Shown piece by piece: positions 36,653 to 48,853 of a stretch of DNA of 64,000 nucleotides (its first letter is position 1; the number at the start of each line of letters is the position of its first letter). The DNA is from Monomorium pharaonis (Eukaryota; Arthropoda; Insecta; Hymenoptera; Formicidae), in assembly GCF_013373865.1 (NCBI RefSeq), contig NC_050477.1, positions 868,001 to 932,000 on the forward strand. Direction: 5' to 3'. A program made the position numbers and the translations under genes. Below the pieces are notes generated by a model. It ran no database searches. It saw only the letters and a program-made list of their open reading frames with translations, and was not told where the DNA came from.

Positions 36653-38819
36653 AAGAGATTCTCGTCTGTCTGGCGTAATTGCAAGGAAATGCAGCTGCGC
36701 TCATTAACGGGAAAATGGCGTAAGCGTGCCCTTTTTAATTATTCACGTCTCACGTAAAATCCCAGGCGCGCGTATTTGCGTGCACCTACACGCGCAGGTG
36801 CAGGCGGTTCGCGCGCGTCGCGAATGCATCTCAGGTAAATCGTAGTATATATCGCTCTTCCTCGGCACGTACGTTCGCATGAATGCGAACGAGTCTTGCG
36901 AAAATCCGTCTTGCACAATTGCTCCCGATCGGACTGTTTCATCTGTTTAAGAGAATCGCTCGCGTCTTCGATTTCCCCTTCGCGGCGGCTGACATCGTTC
37001 CGCCAGCGTCGTCGTTCCGCTCAGGCATGAAGATCGATTCCAACCTACCGCCAATCGATTGAGCTTAAAGACCACAATAATCACGTGGATAACATTAAGT
37101 CGTATAGCGCTTATTGCCGTGATTAGATCTTGTAACATAAATCGAAAGGGGATTTCTCGAGTCTTCGCTAGAAGTTACTTCGATCTTATAGCGTATTGAA
37201 TATATTTTCTAAATAATTGGAAAATTTTATACTTGAAATGTTCAAGTAATATTTTTGCTTCCGCAAGCTAAGAACAAAACGTCTATTCCCGAAAGCCGCG
37301 CAAAAGAACGGATTTTTCCGCTTTCGTAAAAGCCATTATAACGTCATTCGTGGGAATCAGTCCAGTCTGCGAGCGTTACCAAACCCTATGGTCGATTTCT
37401 TCACTTCGCGATAATTTCGTTCGCTTAGACGAAGAGAGAAGGTGACTTAGCTCGTTCCATTATTTGATACGAGCCGATTTCCCTGCTGTAACATTACAAC
37501 ATTTTGTTTGCGAGGAAAAAAGAAAGATCTCTTCAAAGATTTTCACAGCGATTTTCACAGCTGTAATCTCAGCTGGATTGCTCAGTTCGAAAATCATAAG
37601 TGCTGTACAAGTACTGTATATACATCGCGCGAGGCAATATACTTCTTTAGGATCGTTGAAAACTCGATGAACCAGAGAGTTAAACATACAGATTATCTTT
37701 TTATCTCGTACGTTTAGTAGTCGCCGTTGTAACGAGACGACGATGTGCATAAAGGCTTCTTTCAAGATATGTCACAATCACGTTAAATTCATATTACGAA
37801 TGTGTCGTTGACTGTCTTTGAATCTAGCACAAGGATATCTCAGCCAGTGAAATAAATCCCGTTGTCTCATTTTTTTTAAGAGTCACATTTTTTATTTGCA
37901 GTGTACAATTTAATCGTAATAATAACACATATTTTGTACGAGGAGTTTGGAATGACAAACATTGTATTCAAAGCTTCAATTCTTGCGGAAACTTTTACAA
38001 TAATAATTGCGTTGAGTATAACGCGGCAATTCCTTGATCACTTGATCAGATTACTTCTTTTTATTAGCATTAATCATAACCGTTTTATAATCCTCAGCGA
38101 TAAATAATTTCGCTCCGCTCACATGGATTTTCTTATACGATTAGAAGTTACCGTTGTGCATTAAATCTTTCCTGCTAGATTATTGTTGTACGCGACATTG
38201 TGGGCGTTTACATGCACGTTTTCCTCGCTTATTAGCATCGATAAACGAGTAACGGAATAGCGTGAATTAGCTATCATGTTACTTAACTTTCCTTACTTTA
38301 CACAATGAATATCTATATAATGAGTTCGTGTCACATTCCAAACTATTTTGCTATTAATTTTCATTTCTGAGCTTATACCCGTCACCACTCAATGAGAGAA
38401 TCACCTTTAATCTCGCAAGAGAGAATCACAAGGTGTCTTTCTATTTTTTGCTGACGCCTTTCGGAGGGGCGACGACACGAAAAATTTACATGGGATCTGC
38501 ATGATATGACTTTCTCCTGCGGATTATCTAAAAGAAACATCTTCGCGTTACATCGTGCGTACGCCTCTTATACATCCTGGCATCAGCATGTCTCAATGGG
38601 TCATCTTTTTAATCATACTCTGTTCCTCTTTCACTGTGGTACTCTGACCCACAACTTGACATATTTACGATTGAAGCCGACATTCGCGATACTCGTAAAT
38701 GAAATCCATATAACATATTTGATTGGATCTAAAAAAAATGACGAATAGAACAACATTATCGACATTTATATTAATTACGTGCTTGTATTTATTTCTGCTC
38801 GTTTTATTGCGTTTTATTA

Positions 38820-38841
38820 AAAAAAAAAAAAAAAAAAAAAA
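38820..38841 (+). repeat. Poly-A tract
   Basis: About 22 consecutive A. No retroposed gene or SINE body is recognisable immediately 5' of it. Confidence 0.85.
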
Positions 38842-40658
38842 CCTAATTAATTTTAACGCGCACTCGAGATTACGCTTCAGGTGTCGATACTTTCGATTTC
38901 CAGGGTACCGATGCAGGAAGCATCGAACTATCGGGAAGAAAGTTTTAATTAATACAAGGGTTAATTGGTATTAGAAGAAGTATGCGGTTGCCTATTTTTA
39001 CGGAGGTGAGCTTCTCAAAGGCGCCTCGTGGGAGGCTCCACCGAGTCTCACAGTAGGGAACAATCATTTTATTATGTCGTTATCTATACGTACCTTCTCT
39101 CTCGGCTCCCGGCTAATTGTTAGCAACTCAACTCGGTTAGTTTAGCTTAACGTCGATTCTCGATCTCTTTTTTTTTTCCTGACATTTCCGCGTCTCGTTT
39201 TTCATAATTGCCGGTTGAAAGGCACGTGACTAACTTGTCAAAAAAAAATACTATGCGACTAATATGTTTCATTTCTTAGTTTTCAATACAAAGCGTGATC
39301 CTCTATGTTAAAAATTGTCTGATGTATCGGCGTAACCGTGTCATTGTACAAGGTACTTTTTTTTTCCTTTTTTTTCTCACACGCGAAGAATGTTCTTGAG
39401 CCCTGACGATCCGGAAATGACAAGATTGCGCAACAACAAGAGCCGAAGATGATAAGATCGGACTACCGTAAACGTATTATGATTGTTTATTTGGCTGCCA
39501 TGGTATTACTGCATATTTCCTTGCAACGATGATGCAATGCAAACACTCGTACTGTTACACGCGAGCTGTATCTCACGTTGTCCTTCGAGGTTGATCTTTT
39601 TAGGCTGTAATTACATATTTATATCATACAATAGTACACAATCTTCGATGTCACGGTTGCAATTCGATTTAATTAGCAATTCGATTTAGAAGCGCATTGT
39701 CTAATTTATGCGATGAAAAGAGCTTTTATTAGAAGGGAGGGCTATCATTTTCTTATTGAAATAAAATTACTCTCGTATACGCCAGACCTCACGATTACAA
39801 CCTAAGTCACGTCTTCATTGCGACCTATTAAATCATTCGTATCATTTTCCTGGCGAAAATTTGCATGTACAGCATAAAGTTCACTTCGCGCGCATAATAA
39901 AAACTTTAATTCTCCCGCAATCGCCTGAACCATGAATTACCTCCATAATTATTATTCTTGTACGGTGTTAGCGTTAAATTATGCACCGTTATCGAACCTG
40001 GGTAATTGAAACTATATAATTACGAACGGACGCGCGTATAAAATTTATTATGAATATTAGTTCTATATTAACAGATGACAATTTTATTCGCGGTTTCGCA
40101 TATCTATTTTAGTAATGACAGTGACTAATAATATTTCGTAGTATCATCCTCGTGATTAAATCATTAACGAGCCGTTTCAGATCCGCATTCAAGCGTGGTG
40201 ATTTACTTAATCGAGTATAAATAAAGTCTCGAAGAGATCTCCAGCAGCTCCCTTTCGCACACTGTGCGACGTAAAGCGATTAGAAAGGGTAAAAAAACTC
40301 GCCTGCCTTCGCGATTTCGTTTCATTCACATCGTCCGGATGAACGTTACGGTCCTTGAGTGCATAACCTTTGGATGAAGTCACTAAGCACCTCGTTCTCC
40401 ATCCTCCTGCGGATTTAAATGCCATGCGAGTAATCGCATCGACTAGTGATATACCCATTGATATACGATACTACCCATCTCGCGAGGCAAACATCTACAC
40501 ATTATAGATGACAGACAATTAAACGCGTGATTAACGCGACGATATTCGTGACAGAAAAAAAAAACTTATGAGTAACAATTTTAAATAGTAGAGTGGAAAA
40601 ATAAAATTCCGCGAAAGCTTTTAAAAACATGTACAAATGTATTTTTACAGTATGCTTT

Positions 40659-40664
40659 TATTAT
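40659..40664 (-). terminator. Polyadenylation signal of the NXF gene
   Basis: AATAAA on the minus strand, 48 bp beyond the stop codon, which is a typical distance for a short 3' UTR. Confidence 0.6.
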
Positions 40665-40711
40665 TTACATATAAAATACGCACGGTCAAAAACAACGTAT
40701 TATTGCGAATT

Positions 40712-42307
40712 CTACGAGCTCTGCGGGGCAAATGCTTGGTTCGGTATCGTCGAATCCTTGAGGTCCTTCATGAAGCTATATATTGCCTTCCGCATGTCCC
40801 ACTGGGCTTCCGACAGATAATTCTCGGACCATTCCTTGTTCATCTTCGTGATCTGCTGCATTCTGGTGATTAGTACTGATTTTTCACTCGGACTGAAGCA
40901 AACCGGCTCCACCTCGTCATAAGTATACTTGACTACTATTCTGTCGGGCGTCATGTTGGCCGGTGCCGCGAATATGTGATACTGATCGTTCAAAATGTGG
41001 TACTCGTTGTCGGCGGAGGCCAACAAGATGAACGTTCTAGAGAACGACAAAACGTTCGTACCGGAACTCAGTTTCTTGAACAATCCCGAGACGCTGAACA
41101 CTTTGCAGTTGTCGTCTTGGTACATAATGTCGTAAGTGAAGGTAGTCTTGTCGTGGTAGGACCGGGGCAACTTGCTGAAAGCCGCCAGAATGTCCTCCTG
41201 GCCGCGGTAGAGATGTTTGTCCGTCGTATGCTTCTTCTGGCCCTTTCTCAACAGGTTTCTGTTCGACAAATACTGGTTAAGGCCGGTCTTCTGCGCGATG
41301 TTGTGGGGTATGGCGAAGCTCATGGAGTAAAACGCGTCCTTGTGATAGAGCCCCCGTAGGACCGTTCTGTCGAGCTGATCGAACAGACCAAAAAAATGCG
41401 TGACAAATGTATAGGCAAAGTGCTGCGACTTGTCGTCTGTGAAATAGTCTTTGTATATCAACGGCATGTTTTCTACGATGCACACGCCGTCCAATTCCTG
41501 CAAGTACGGGCAGTACTTCTTCGCGGAGTCGACGTATTGCTTCGCAGTCGAGTAATTTTCGCAAAGCGGATTCCCGTCGAGCCAGAGTTTCAGGATTTCC
41601 AGATTTCTCAGAGGCATTAGCACGTTCATGTTCAACAGACTGTTGTTCCTCAGATCCAGATACTTGACGGACGTCAGACTGGAAATTTCTGTCGATATGC
41701 TGAGCAATTCGTTGTGCTGCAGGTTCAGGTTCTCGAAGGTGGCTATCGCGGTACTGGCCAGCTTTAAAACGTGATTGGAAGTTCTGGGTTGCGACAAAGG
41801 ACAAAACACAATATTCTGTATATTCGGATCCGTGTGAAAGTTCTCCAGGTTCAGTGTCCTCCGGTTCGGATTGTATCGCTTTGTCAGTGCGGTCAACAGA
41901 AGGGGCTGTATGTGGATTCTCAGATCATTGATCGAAGAGAATCCCAGGGTTACCACAAGAATGAGCGCGTCGCCGTTGGCGTTCTTCACGATCATGTTCG
42001 CCTTGCATAGCATTTCTAGCGCAGGACCGCAATTTCTGCAGACAAAATACCCATCTTCTCCACAAACCTGATACTTCACCGGTATCAGATCGTTTGGCTC
42101 CACTGCCTTCAGGATGCCTTTCAAGACTGTGTCCTTGTCGTACAGGCCGCCTTTAACCACTTTGATTTTGTGCCACATATCCGCGCGATTCATCAGTCCC
42201 CTTTCATGAGGCATCTTTGCACCCATAGCTATTCTTATAGTGATAGCTGTGTCCAAAGTAATAGGGACAACGGGTGTATTTGGCTGCAACTTTTCCTGTT
42301 TCTTCAT
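40712..42307 (-). CDS. NXF-family mRNA export factor, intronless coding region
   Basis: NXF/TAP proteins carry mRNA through the nuclear pore together with NXT1 (p15). A single open reading frame of 531 aa, complete from ATG to TAG. Domains in the order of NXF1: RRM-like RNA-binding domain (about 44-122; MWHKIKVV...), leucine-rich repeats (about 145-280, with VKYLDLRNN and the hallmark LWLDGNPLC at 241-249), NTF2-like domain (about 295-455) that would bind NXT1, and a C-terminal TAP-C/UBA-like domain (about 479-531, with EAQWDMRKA). It lacks the Arg/Gly-rich N-terminal extension of NXF1 (human NXF1 is 619 aa). The absence of introns across four domains and the shorter N terminus suggest a retrocopy-derived paralogue rather than the main NXF1, though an intact, constrained-looking frame argues that it works. 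A possible 5' UTR intron runs from a donor at about 42424 to an acceptor at about 42332. Confidence 0.88.
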   Translation of the reverse strand: MKKQEKLQPNTPVVPITLDTAITIRIAMGAKMPHERGLMNRADMWHKIKVVKGGLYDKDTVLKGILKAVEPNDLIPVKYQVCGEDGYFVCRNCGPALEMLCKANMIVKNANGDALILVVTLGFSSINDLRIHIQPLLLTALTKRYNPNRRTLNLENFHTDPNIQNIVFCPLSQPRTSNHVLKLASTAIATFENLNLQHNELLSISTEISSLTSVKYLDLRNNSLLNMNVLMPLRNLEILKLWLDGNPLCENYSTAKQYVDSAKKYCPYLQELDGVCIVENMPLIYKDYFTDDKSQHFAYTFVTHFFGLFDQLDRTVLRGLYHKDAFYSMSFAIPHNIAQKTGLNQYLSNRNLLRKGQKKHTTDKHLYRGQEDILAAFSKLPRSYHDKTTFTYDIMYQDDNCKVFSVSGLFKKLSSGTNVLSFSRTFILLASADNEYHILNDQYHIFAAPANMTPDRIVVKYTYDEVEPVCFSPSEKSVLITRMQQITKMNKEWSENYLSEAQWDMRKAIYSFMKDLKDSTIPNQAFAPQSS

Positions 42308-44156
42308 TGTCTCGTGTTGGATCTACCTTGAAAAACGTCAAATTATTTCTTCCTGTTAATCTTTTTGTCCTGTCTATTTTGTAATCAGCTGTTTCCTCTG
42401 TGAGGTTCTTTAATGTTTACATACCTTCGAGGTTAACTCAAAGTATGAATAGATCAATACGAACAAATCTATCGTCTCGTATTCACATTTTCTCTAAAAT
42501 TGAAAAATATTTAGATGCCATAAAATAAGAATTACATATATATTATAAATAAAAGGTAAAATAAAAATAAAAATACCTTAACTTCTCATTATATTCGCCG
42601 GTATCGGTTCTTTTCCTTGAAGAATAATGTGTTTCCATCGACTTACAATAGATGTCACGATCTTCTTGATACCGACATGTGAGATATCTGAGTCAGAGGT
42701 TGACTACACTCGGTACAGTACTCGTTATCATCTAATGCTTTTGTTAGCAGTATTGCGTTAGTAGTAATTCTCGAAAGATGTCGCGACAATGATATTTTTG
42801 ACAATAAACTGAAAAATCTCGCAGATGTACTTGATTCGCATAATTATTTTGATTTATATTTAACAAACGCAATTCAATATATTGCGGGCACACACTATAT
42901 ACACATTTGAAACAAGATATAATCTTGAATTCAAGAATAAATAAGAATAAAAATAAAACAGATAAAAGCTGAAACTAATTTAAAAAATAATTCAAAGAAA
43001 ATATAGAAGTTATCTATCCATTATACGAATTGTATTTAATTTTCTATCAATTCAATCACATTTTTTCTAAGTAAAAAAATTTTAAATGTATATTCAGATT
43101 TTTATTAACAAACTTCTTTTACATTAAGAAAATTTGCGATAATTAAAAAAAAATGTTTCAAACTGTATATATTTTCCTGCCAATTAAATCATAACGTACA
43201 TGTACATCCCGATTTTTATTAAAAATAATTTGAGATAAATTTCTCTATATATTTATTTTTTATTCTATCAAATTTATTTAATTTAATTTAATTTATTTAA
43301 TTTCTTTAGCACACAAATACGTATGACATTAATACTTAATAAATATTCCGTTTGTTTTACAATAGACACATTATCCGTATATGTGTATATTAAATAAATA
43401 ATTTATTCGCTTATATCTGAAATTATATAAAATTATACTTAGAAAATCTGTTTTACAAGGGAGACTCCCGCAAAAACGTAAGAGCCACGATAATAACCGT
43501 TTAACCGCCGGCCGATCTTTGATCTCGTGGCAAAAGCTCCATGCGATTCATAAACTCGGCGCGTTCTTTGGCGCACTTCCTCGTTCTCTCGTTAATTACA
43601 ACCAGCTTACCACTCGCGACTCTTACAGAAACCGACCGTGTGTAACATTACACCGTTTCTTACGACGAGCGAGCATCAGCAGCGGCGTTTTTGGAAGCTG
43701 CATGATGTATGTATATACTAACGTTACATGTTGAATCAATAACGCGCACTTTCGCACAAACCGTCTGATTAACTTTGCGAAATCCTTTGGAAATAACATT
43801 GGAAATTCTCCGGTTACTAATAATACAATTTAGATATTAGAATTAAATGCGATTTTCGAGATAACATTTGAGATAACAGGCTTAAGCAGCCCCTTCCCCG
43901 ACGTTGTTAATAAATCCTCGAATAATTTAGCCGCACGCGTTGCGAGGGAGTTGAGTTACTTTTTACTCGCAAAAAAAAGTTCGTACCAGGCGGTTTGCAT
44001 CTTCTTCAGAGGCCGCGGCGCCTCATAATTCACTTAGGCTCAGTTCGCCCATCCGCATGTTGCGGTCGAGACAGCGGCAATTACCGTTCTGTCTGGCAAA
44101 AAGCGCGCGCACTCGAGCGTGTTTTAACAAACGCCAACGTGCAGCGTGTGCGTCTC

Positions 44157-44158
<2 letters not shown>
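42308..44158. other. NXF upstream region and gene-free AT-rich DNA
   Basis: Bases 42308-42750 probably hold the NXF 5' UTR and promoter. Bases 42750-43450 are AT-rich with nothing identifiable. GC content rises from about 43480 toward the triplet repeat. Confidence 0.5.

Positions 44159-44214
<56 letters not shown>
44159..44214. repeat. (CGT)n trinucleotide repeat, about 19 units
   Basis: A perfect 56-bp tract of CGT/ACG triplets at the left edge of a CpG-rich block. Read as coding it would give poly-Val, poly-Arg or poly-Ser (or the antisense equivalents), which explains odd ORFs across it. Confidence 0.95.
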
Positions 44215-44215
<1 letters not shown>

Positions 44216-45100
44216 GCTGCAATTTCACGACGAGGAGACGAGAGGTCCACCGTGATTTCCGTAACGAGCTTCGAGAATTTCGGTACAACAGAGCGCGTGA
44301 TAACTCGTGACTCGCGAGCTTAACGAGCTCGGGAACAAAGCGGGAACGAACCTACAAGTGCCTGGATGCGCGCTCCGCGCATTCAAATTGTCCGCGGCGA
44401 CGACGGTTTCGTCCTTCATTGTTTCTCCTCGCCGGAAATTAATCTACGAGGATGAGAAGAAGCGATCGCGGACGATCGATCGCCCTCGCGAGCCGCGTTT
44501 GCCTCGTTTTCGTCTCTCCCTATCTCACCCTCCCTCCCTCTTTCTCTTACGTTGTCCCGTAATTCATTTAGACGGTAGCCAGACAAGGGGACAGGCTCAA
44601 TTACACTCGCGGCAAAAAGCCGCGCGGTCCCGCCCGACGCCGCTTCCTCGTACGACGTGCGTGGTCCGCGCCCGCACGGCGGGGGAAACGGGACGGGGAC
44701 GAAGCGCAAGCGTTACGCCGAGGACAACGGCGTGGATTTTGTCGTCCCCGTCGGCTCGTGTCCTCTGTCACTCGAGCGCGGCACCGCGGCGATCATTAGA
44801 AGGGGCCCCCCTTTGTCGTCCGAGGCAAGCAAACGCGCAAGCGAGCGACGGCTTGCGCGTTTAAACGACGCGACATCCGACGCATGCTCGGATCGCGCGA
44901 CGCGCGGACGTCCGGACGACGCGGCCGGAATGCCCGCCGACGTTAATCGTCCCCGGCGTCGTCGGCGAAAAACCGTCGGTCGGGTATCGCAAACGCAAAC
45001 AAGAACCTCGCCTCTCGACCGAACCCGAGTATCTCTCCTATTTTTATTTTATTTTATTTTTTGGGGGGGGGGGGAGAGCTTGCAGCATTGTTACTGACGT
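44215..45100. promoter_or_regulatory. CpG-rich block without an assigned gene
   Basis: About 900 bp of high-GC, high-CpG sequence ending in a run of 12 G at 45062-45073. In this genome such blocks mark promoters, for example at the ChtBD2 gene, so an unrecognised transcription start is possible. The ORFs of up to 185 codons here are Arg/Ser/Pro-rich on both strands and look like composition artefacts. Confidence 0.3.
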
Positions 45101-45612
45101 CGGTGCGTGAAATCCTCTTGCAAATCATTCTTCTCTAAACTTAAAACAATAAAAAGGCGATCTTATTAAGAACAATTCAATTGTTTAATGAAACTGTAAG
45201 ACAAATCCATATGATTTTAGAAAAATATCGATGAATCGAAAAGGGAAAAATGTTCGATAAAATGTAGTAGAAATTTCCAAAGTCACGGGTATCGGACGGT
45301 GCGTATTCCTTAAGGTGGGACTATCGACACATGATCTCCCCGCCGTGAAGCGAGTTCGCAGGAATTGCGCTTCTTGCGCGGCTCGTACAAAGAGGATGCA
45401 GTCGGCTGTTCCTGGAGGAGGTTTCTCGAGGTGGTTAATCGGCCGGTTAGCGGGGGCGGGTGGGATCGCTCGAAAACAATGGTCCTCGTGTTGATGGCGA
45501 TATTTTAATGAAGTTAGCGAGTTCCCGGTATACGAGCTCGGCAGCCCTCGCTCCTCGCCGCTTCCAGAAGCGTAAACGCTCCGGAGGTGGTGGAACTTTT
45601 GCGCGCGCGCGC

Positions 45613-45655
45613 GAGAAAGAGAGAGAGAGAGAGACAGAGAAAGAGAGAAAGGGTG
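45613..45655. repeat. GA microsatellite
   Basis: Imperfect GA repeat directly after a GCGCGCGCGCGC run (about 45601-45612). Confidence 0.8.
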
Positions 45656-46855
45656 CGAGAGAGCAACAGCGAGTCAACAGGCGCCACTCGGCCACTGATT
45701 TCCACTTACCGATATCATTTTACAAAGCTGCCTTCATCTGCCAGCCTACGCGCGTCCGTTCTTTCGTTAACCCGGCGCGGCGCGACGCGGCGCGCGGCGT
45801 CCCAGCTCCTGCGGACTTAAACTCGCGGAAAATGAGTTCAGCGTTATCGTCGCATTATACGAGCAAATCGAGCGCTGTGAAATCCAATTCGATGTAACAG
45901 CTCACGTTAACATCACTCGAGCATTGATTTTGCAATTTCAAATTAGAGCTGTGCTTATAAAAATTAATTAAGAAATGGGAGAATTTTTAAAAGAAATAAG
46001 TAAATTTTTTTTCGACTTACATTTACTCGTCGGTTTTGACTCATCTTTTCGAAGGTGTGTCATGAATTCACTTGTAATATTGAATTTATTATAATCTCTG
46101 TTTGAGTCTTCACAACGAAAGGGGCAGATGAGATTACCGTTAGGCGTGCATCAATTTCAGAAGTAGGATGAAATCACGTGTGTCAACATAAATCGTTTTG
46201 TATGCATTGAGCGGAAGTACTAAGATAGGCGGGATTAATATGATCGATGCTCTGCTTGCAAAATGAATGAAGAAGCGCGGATCGTGATTTATAAGAGAAT
46301 GCGATTATTATGCAAAAACCTTTTGTGCATTATAGCAATTTATGCATATTCTACAAAAAAAAACATAAAGTCCTTAATCAATATTTGAATAAAAGATTCA
46401 TAACGAGGAAGGACCAAGCCGCAGTTTCGCAAGATTCATTTTGGATGCAAGTTTTATTTAAAATGGGCACTAAAAATTGCAAATGCAATCTAATCTTTAA
46501 TAACTTTTATAATTAAAGTCACGAGAAGAAGGAGATAGAGAAACTTGGAAAAAGGGAAATTAATGTTTTTAAGATAAAATTCATATGTTCGACAGGTAAC
46601 ATTTTTTTCGAGATAACACATTGTCGCGCGTTATCGATCGAATTGAGCGTTATTGAGATTTTCCACTCTGTGGCCGGGTCGAGTTAATTAATTTGCCTCC
46701 AATTAATTACCGACAATTGCTCTCTCGTTCTAATTACGCGCGCTCGATTAGAATCTGCGAAACTTACGGCCGAACGGAGCAATCTTAAGGTCTCCCAGCA
46801 CTCGCATGCAAGTTCTCGTGAACAGCATTACTCGTGATAAGACTTGACCACAAAG

Positions 46856-46883
46856 CTCTCTCTCTCTCTCTCTCTTTCTCTCG
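46856..46883. repeat. CT microsatellite
   Basis: About thirteen CT units with one TTT interruption. Confidence 0.9.
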
Positions 46884-47644
46884 CCGTATATGCGCAGAGA
46901 TACATCGGCGAAACTCGCTCGTCTCGCATGCGCAAGCTGGAACACATTTTGTACAGCCCGATCTCATTCTTTTAACATTCGCACGACGATGTAATAAATC
47001 TCGCCGTTTATAATCCGAGCCTTTATTTTCGACGTCGTGTCTAACGGGGCGGAAGAAGGGAGGAAAGGAACCCGAATATATTATGCAAAGGAACTCGATA
47101 CACTTATTGTTGGTTCGCTATTTCTCAGACATCGGTCTTCAAACGAGATCTCGTGCCTTCATTCATCATGCGTTCGTTCATCATGCGTGCTCGCTTAACG
47201 ACGTCAGAATTACTAATCTAATGATATCCGAGTCGATGCGTACCGTAAATCGCGGTAAGCGACTACCACAGTCTCCAAATTTGACGTTAATTTTCCTGAA
47301 ATTTTCCTTCTTGAATTCCGTGGTACTGATCGGATCCGATAACACGATATATATACGTGTGAGCATGTGTGTGTATGAGTAAATAATGTTGAGTAACTTT
47401 ACGTACACACGCATGTGGACGAACCGTCTAAACGTGTGTATATGTTAGTTAGGTGGACCGAATATAGATAGGACTGTACGCAGGAGAAGGAAGCAAGGAG
47501 GAGCGGGGGTGTCAGGATCTCGTCTCCGAGGTCTCGCAGAGGGATATTAAGGCCAAAGCTATCTGATGGTTTCTCCTCTCCTCTCCCTCGATCCCTCATC
47601 CGTCTCCCTTGCTCTCCCGGCGATTCCCGGCTTCGAGAGGGCAA

Positions 47645-47672
47645 GAAAGAGAGAGCGAGAGAGAGAGAGAGA
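47645..47672. repeat. GA microsatellite
   Basis: GA repeat with a single GC interruption. Confidence 0.85.
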
Positions 47673-48606
47673 CTGGCGGCGCGGTGGAGTGCAGGGGAGA
47701 GGTGCAAGAGAGAAGACGGAGGAAGCCACGACCCGAAATTACTGCATCGATCCCCAGCAGACTCTCGGTGCTCCACCTTAAGCGACAGTAGATGAAACCA
47801 ATTTCGACCCTTAAGCCCGTCTTACGCGTCGCGATTCGGCGGCTTTCCGTTGTTCCCGGCTCTGCGATAAGGCGATCTCGATGGTTTCGCAATTATAACG
47901 CAATCTCGCGATCTCTCATTGCGAGCATGAGTTAGCAGGAATGCCGACGAATACACACTTCCTTTCCTGCCCTCGAGAGGCGCGCATATATACACGTATA
48001 TATATATATATATATTTTTTTTTTGTTATATGTATTTGTGCACATCATATATCGTTTTCGTCATTTCCTTGAGAGACAATTGAAAGATTCCGGCACACAC
48101 GATTGTATGTTTCTTTCTCGTCAGCTCTTGAAGAGACAACTATAGGCCGCGCGCGCGTTTCGCGTTTCCTCTCTTTCCTCATCAGACTCGGCCCTCTCAC
48201 GGGATAAGCCGTCGACGGGATATTTTCCGGAGAAGATACACTTTACGACAGATTACGAAGTTAATGACTTTCTTCGACATTTTCGCCGCGTCTCTTCTCG
48301 CCCACGTACTCGTGCTTCTTTACTTCGTAGCGTTCTTTGAACTCGCGTTCGCGTTTTACGATCGTAGATTTTTCCTCCATTTTTTGCTTTAGAACTGTAA
48401 TATAATATTGACTGTTATTTTCTTAAATCTTCTTTCTTTAAAGTCACCTCAGATATGGTTATATCGGTGACTTACTATAAAGTCTGTTATGATTGTAAAG
48501 ATGAAGCCAAGGCTCAGAATTTTGTCGAATAAACTTTAATGTATAAGTAAATAATATAAATACACAAAAAAAACATTAGAAAATAGCGAATACGTACATG
48601 GAAAGG

Positions 48607-48853
48607 ACAGTTTTACTGAAGAGCATCTCAAAATTTAGTTATAGCTATAGATCTGAAAATAACTTTGTTGGACCATTAGAATAATTATGAAGGATGTTCA
48701 AGCACAATGAGCAATGCTGCAAAAAGTTTGGATATTTTAACAACTATTTGATATCTTAACAACATTTGAACGTCCTACATAATTATCTTGGTCTAACGAA
48801 ATTATTTTCAGATCTGTATCCGGATAAATTTTTATATGCTTTAGCAAAACCGT
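48607..48853. mobile_element. Palindromic MITE (better copy of the pair)
   Basis: Strong inverted arms at about 48650-48702 and 48764-48816: AGATCTGAAAATAACTTTGT on the left, AGATCTGAAAATAATTTCGT reading inward from the right. Weaker pairing extends outward to the ends given. No ORF. A diverged relative lies at about 32170-32400, so this is a dispersed family. Confidence 0.75.

Larger units (their letters stand above)
36653..40711. other. Gene-free DNA downstream of the NXF gene
   Basis: No exon is supported. It contains a poly-A run at 38820-38841 and scattered T-runs. The last 100 bp should be the 3' UTR of the NXF gene, with its poly(A) signal at 40659-40664 on the minus strand. Confidence 0.5.
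45101..48606. other. Gene-free DNA with GA/CT microsatellites
   Basis: Contains GA/CT tracts at about 45613-45655, 46856-46883 and 47645-47672, and a TA tract at about 47997-48014. No exon could be supported on either strand. Confidence 0.5.

Noticed and set aside
40549..40563. A-run near the NXF 3' end as a retrocopy poly-A tail
   Set aside because: The run is A on the plus strand, so relative to the minus-strand gene it is T. A retroposed tail would appear as T on the plus strand.
41277..41804. 175-codon minus-strand ORF inside the NXF gene, plus several plus-strand ORFs
   Set aside because: Out-of-frame shadows of the 531-aa NXF reading frame, without domains.
44307..45097. ORFs of 146 and 185 codons
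   Set aside because: Arg/Ser/Pro-rich readings present on both strands of a CpG-rich block, with no start context, domain or splice logic.
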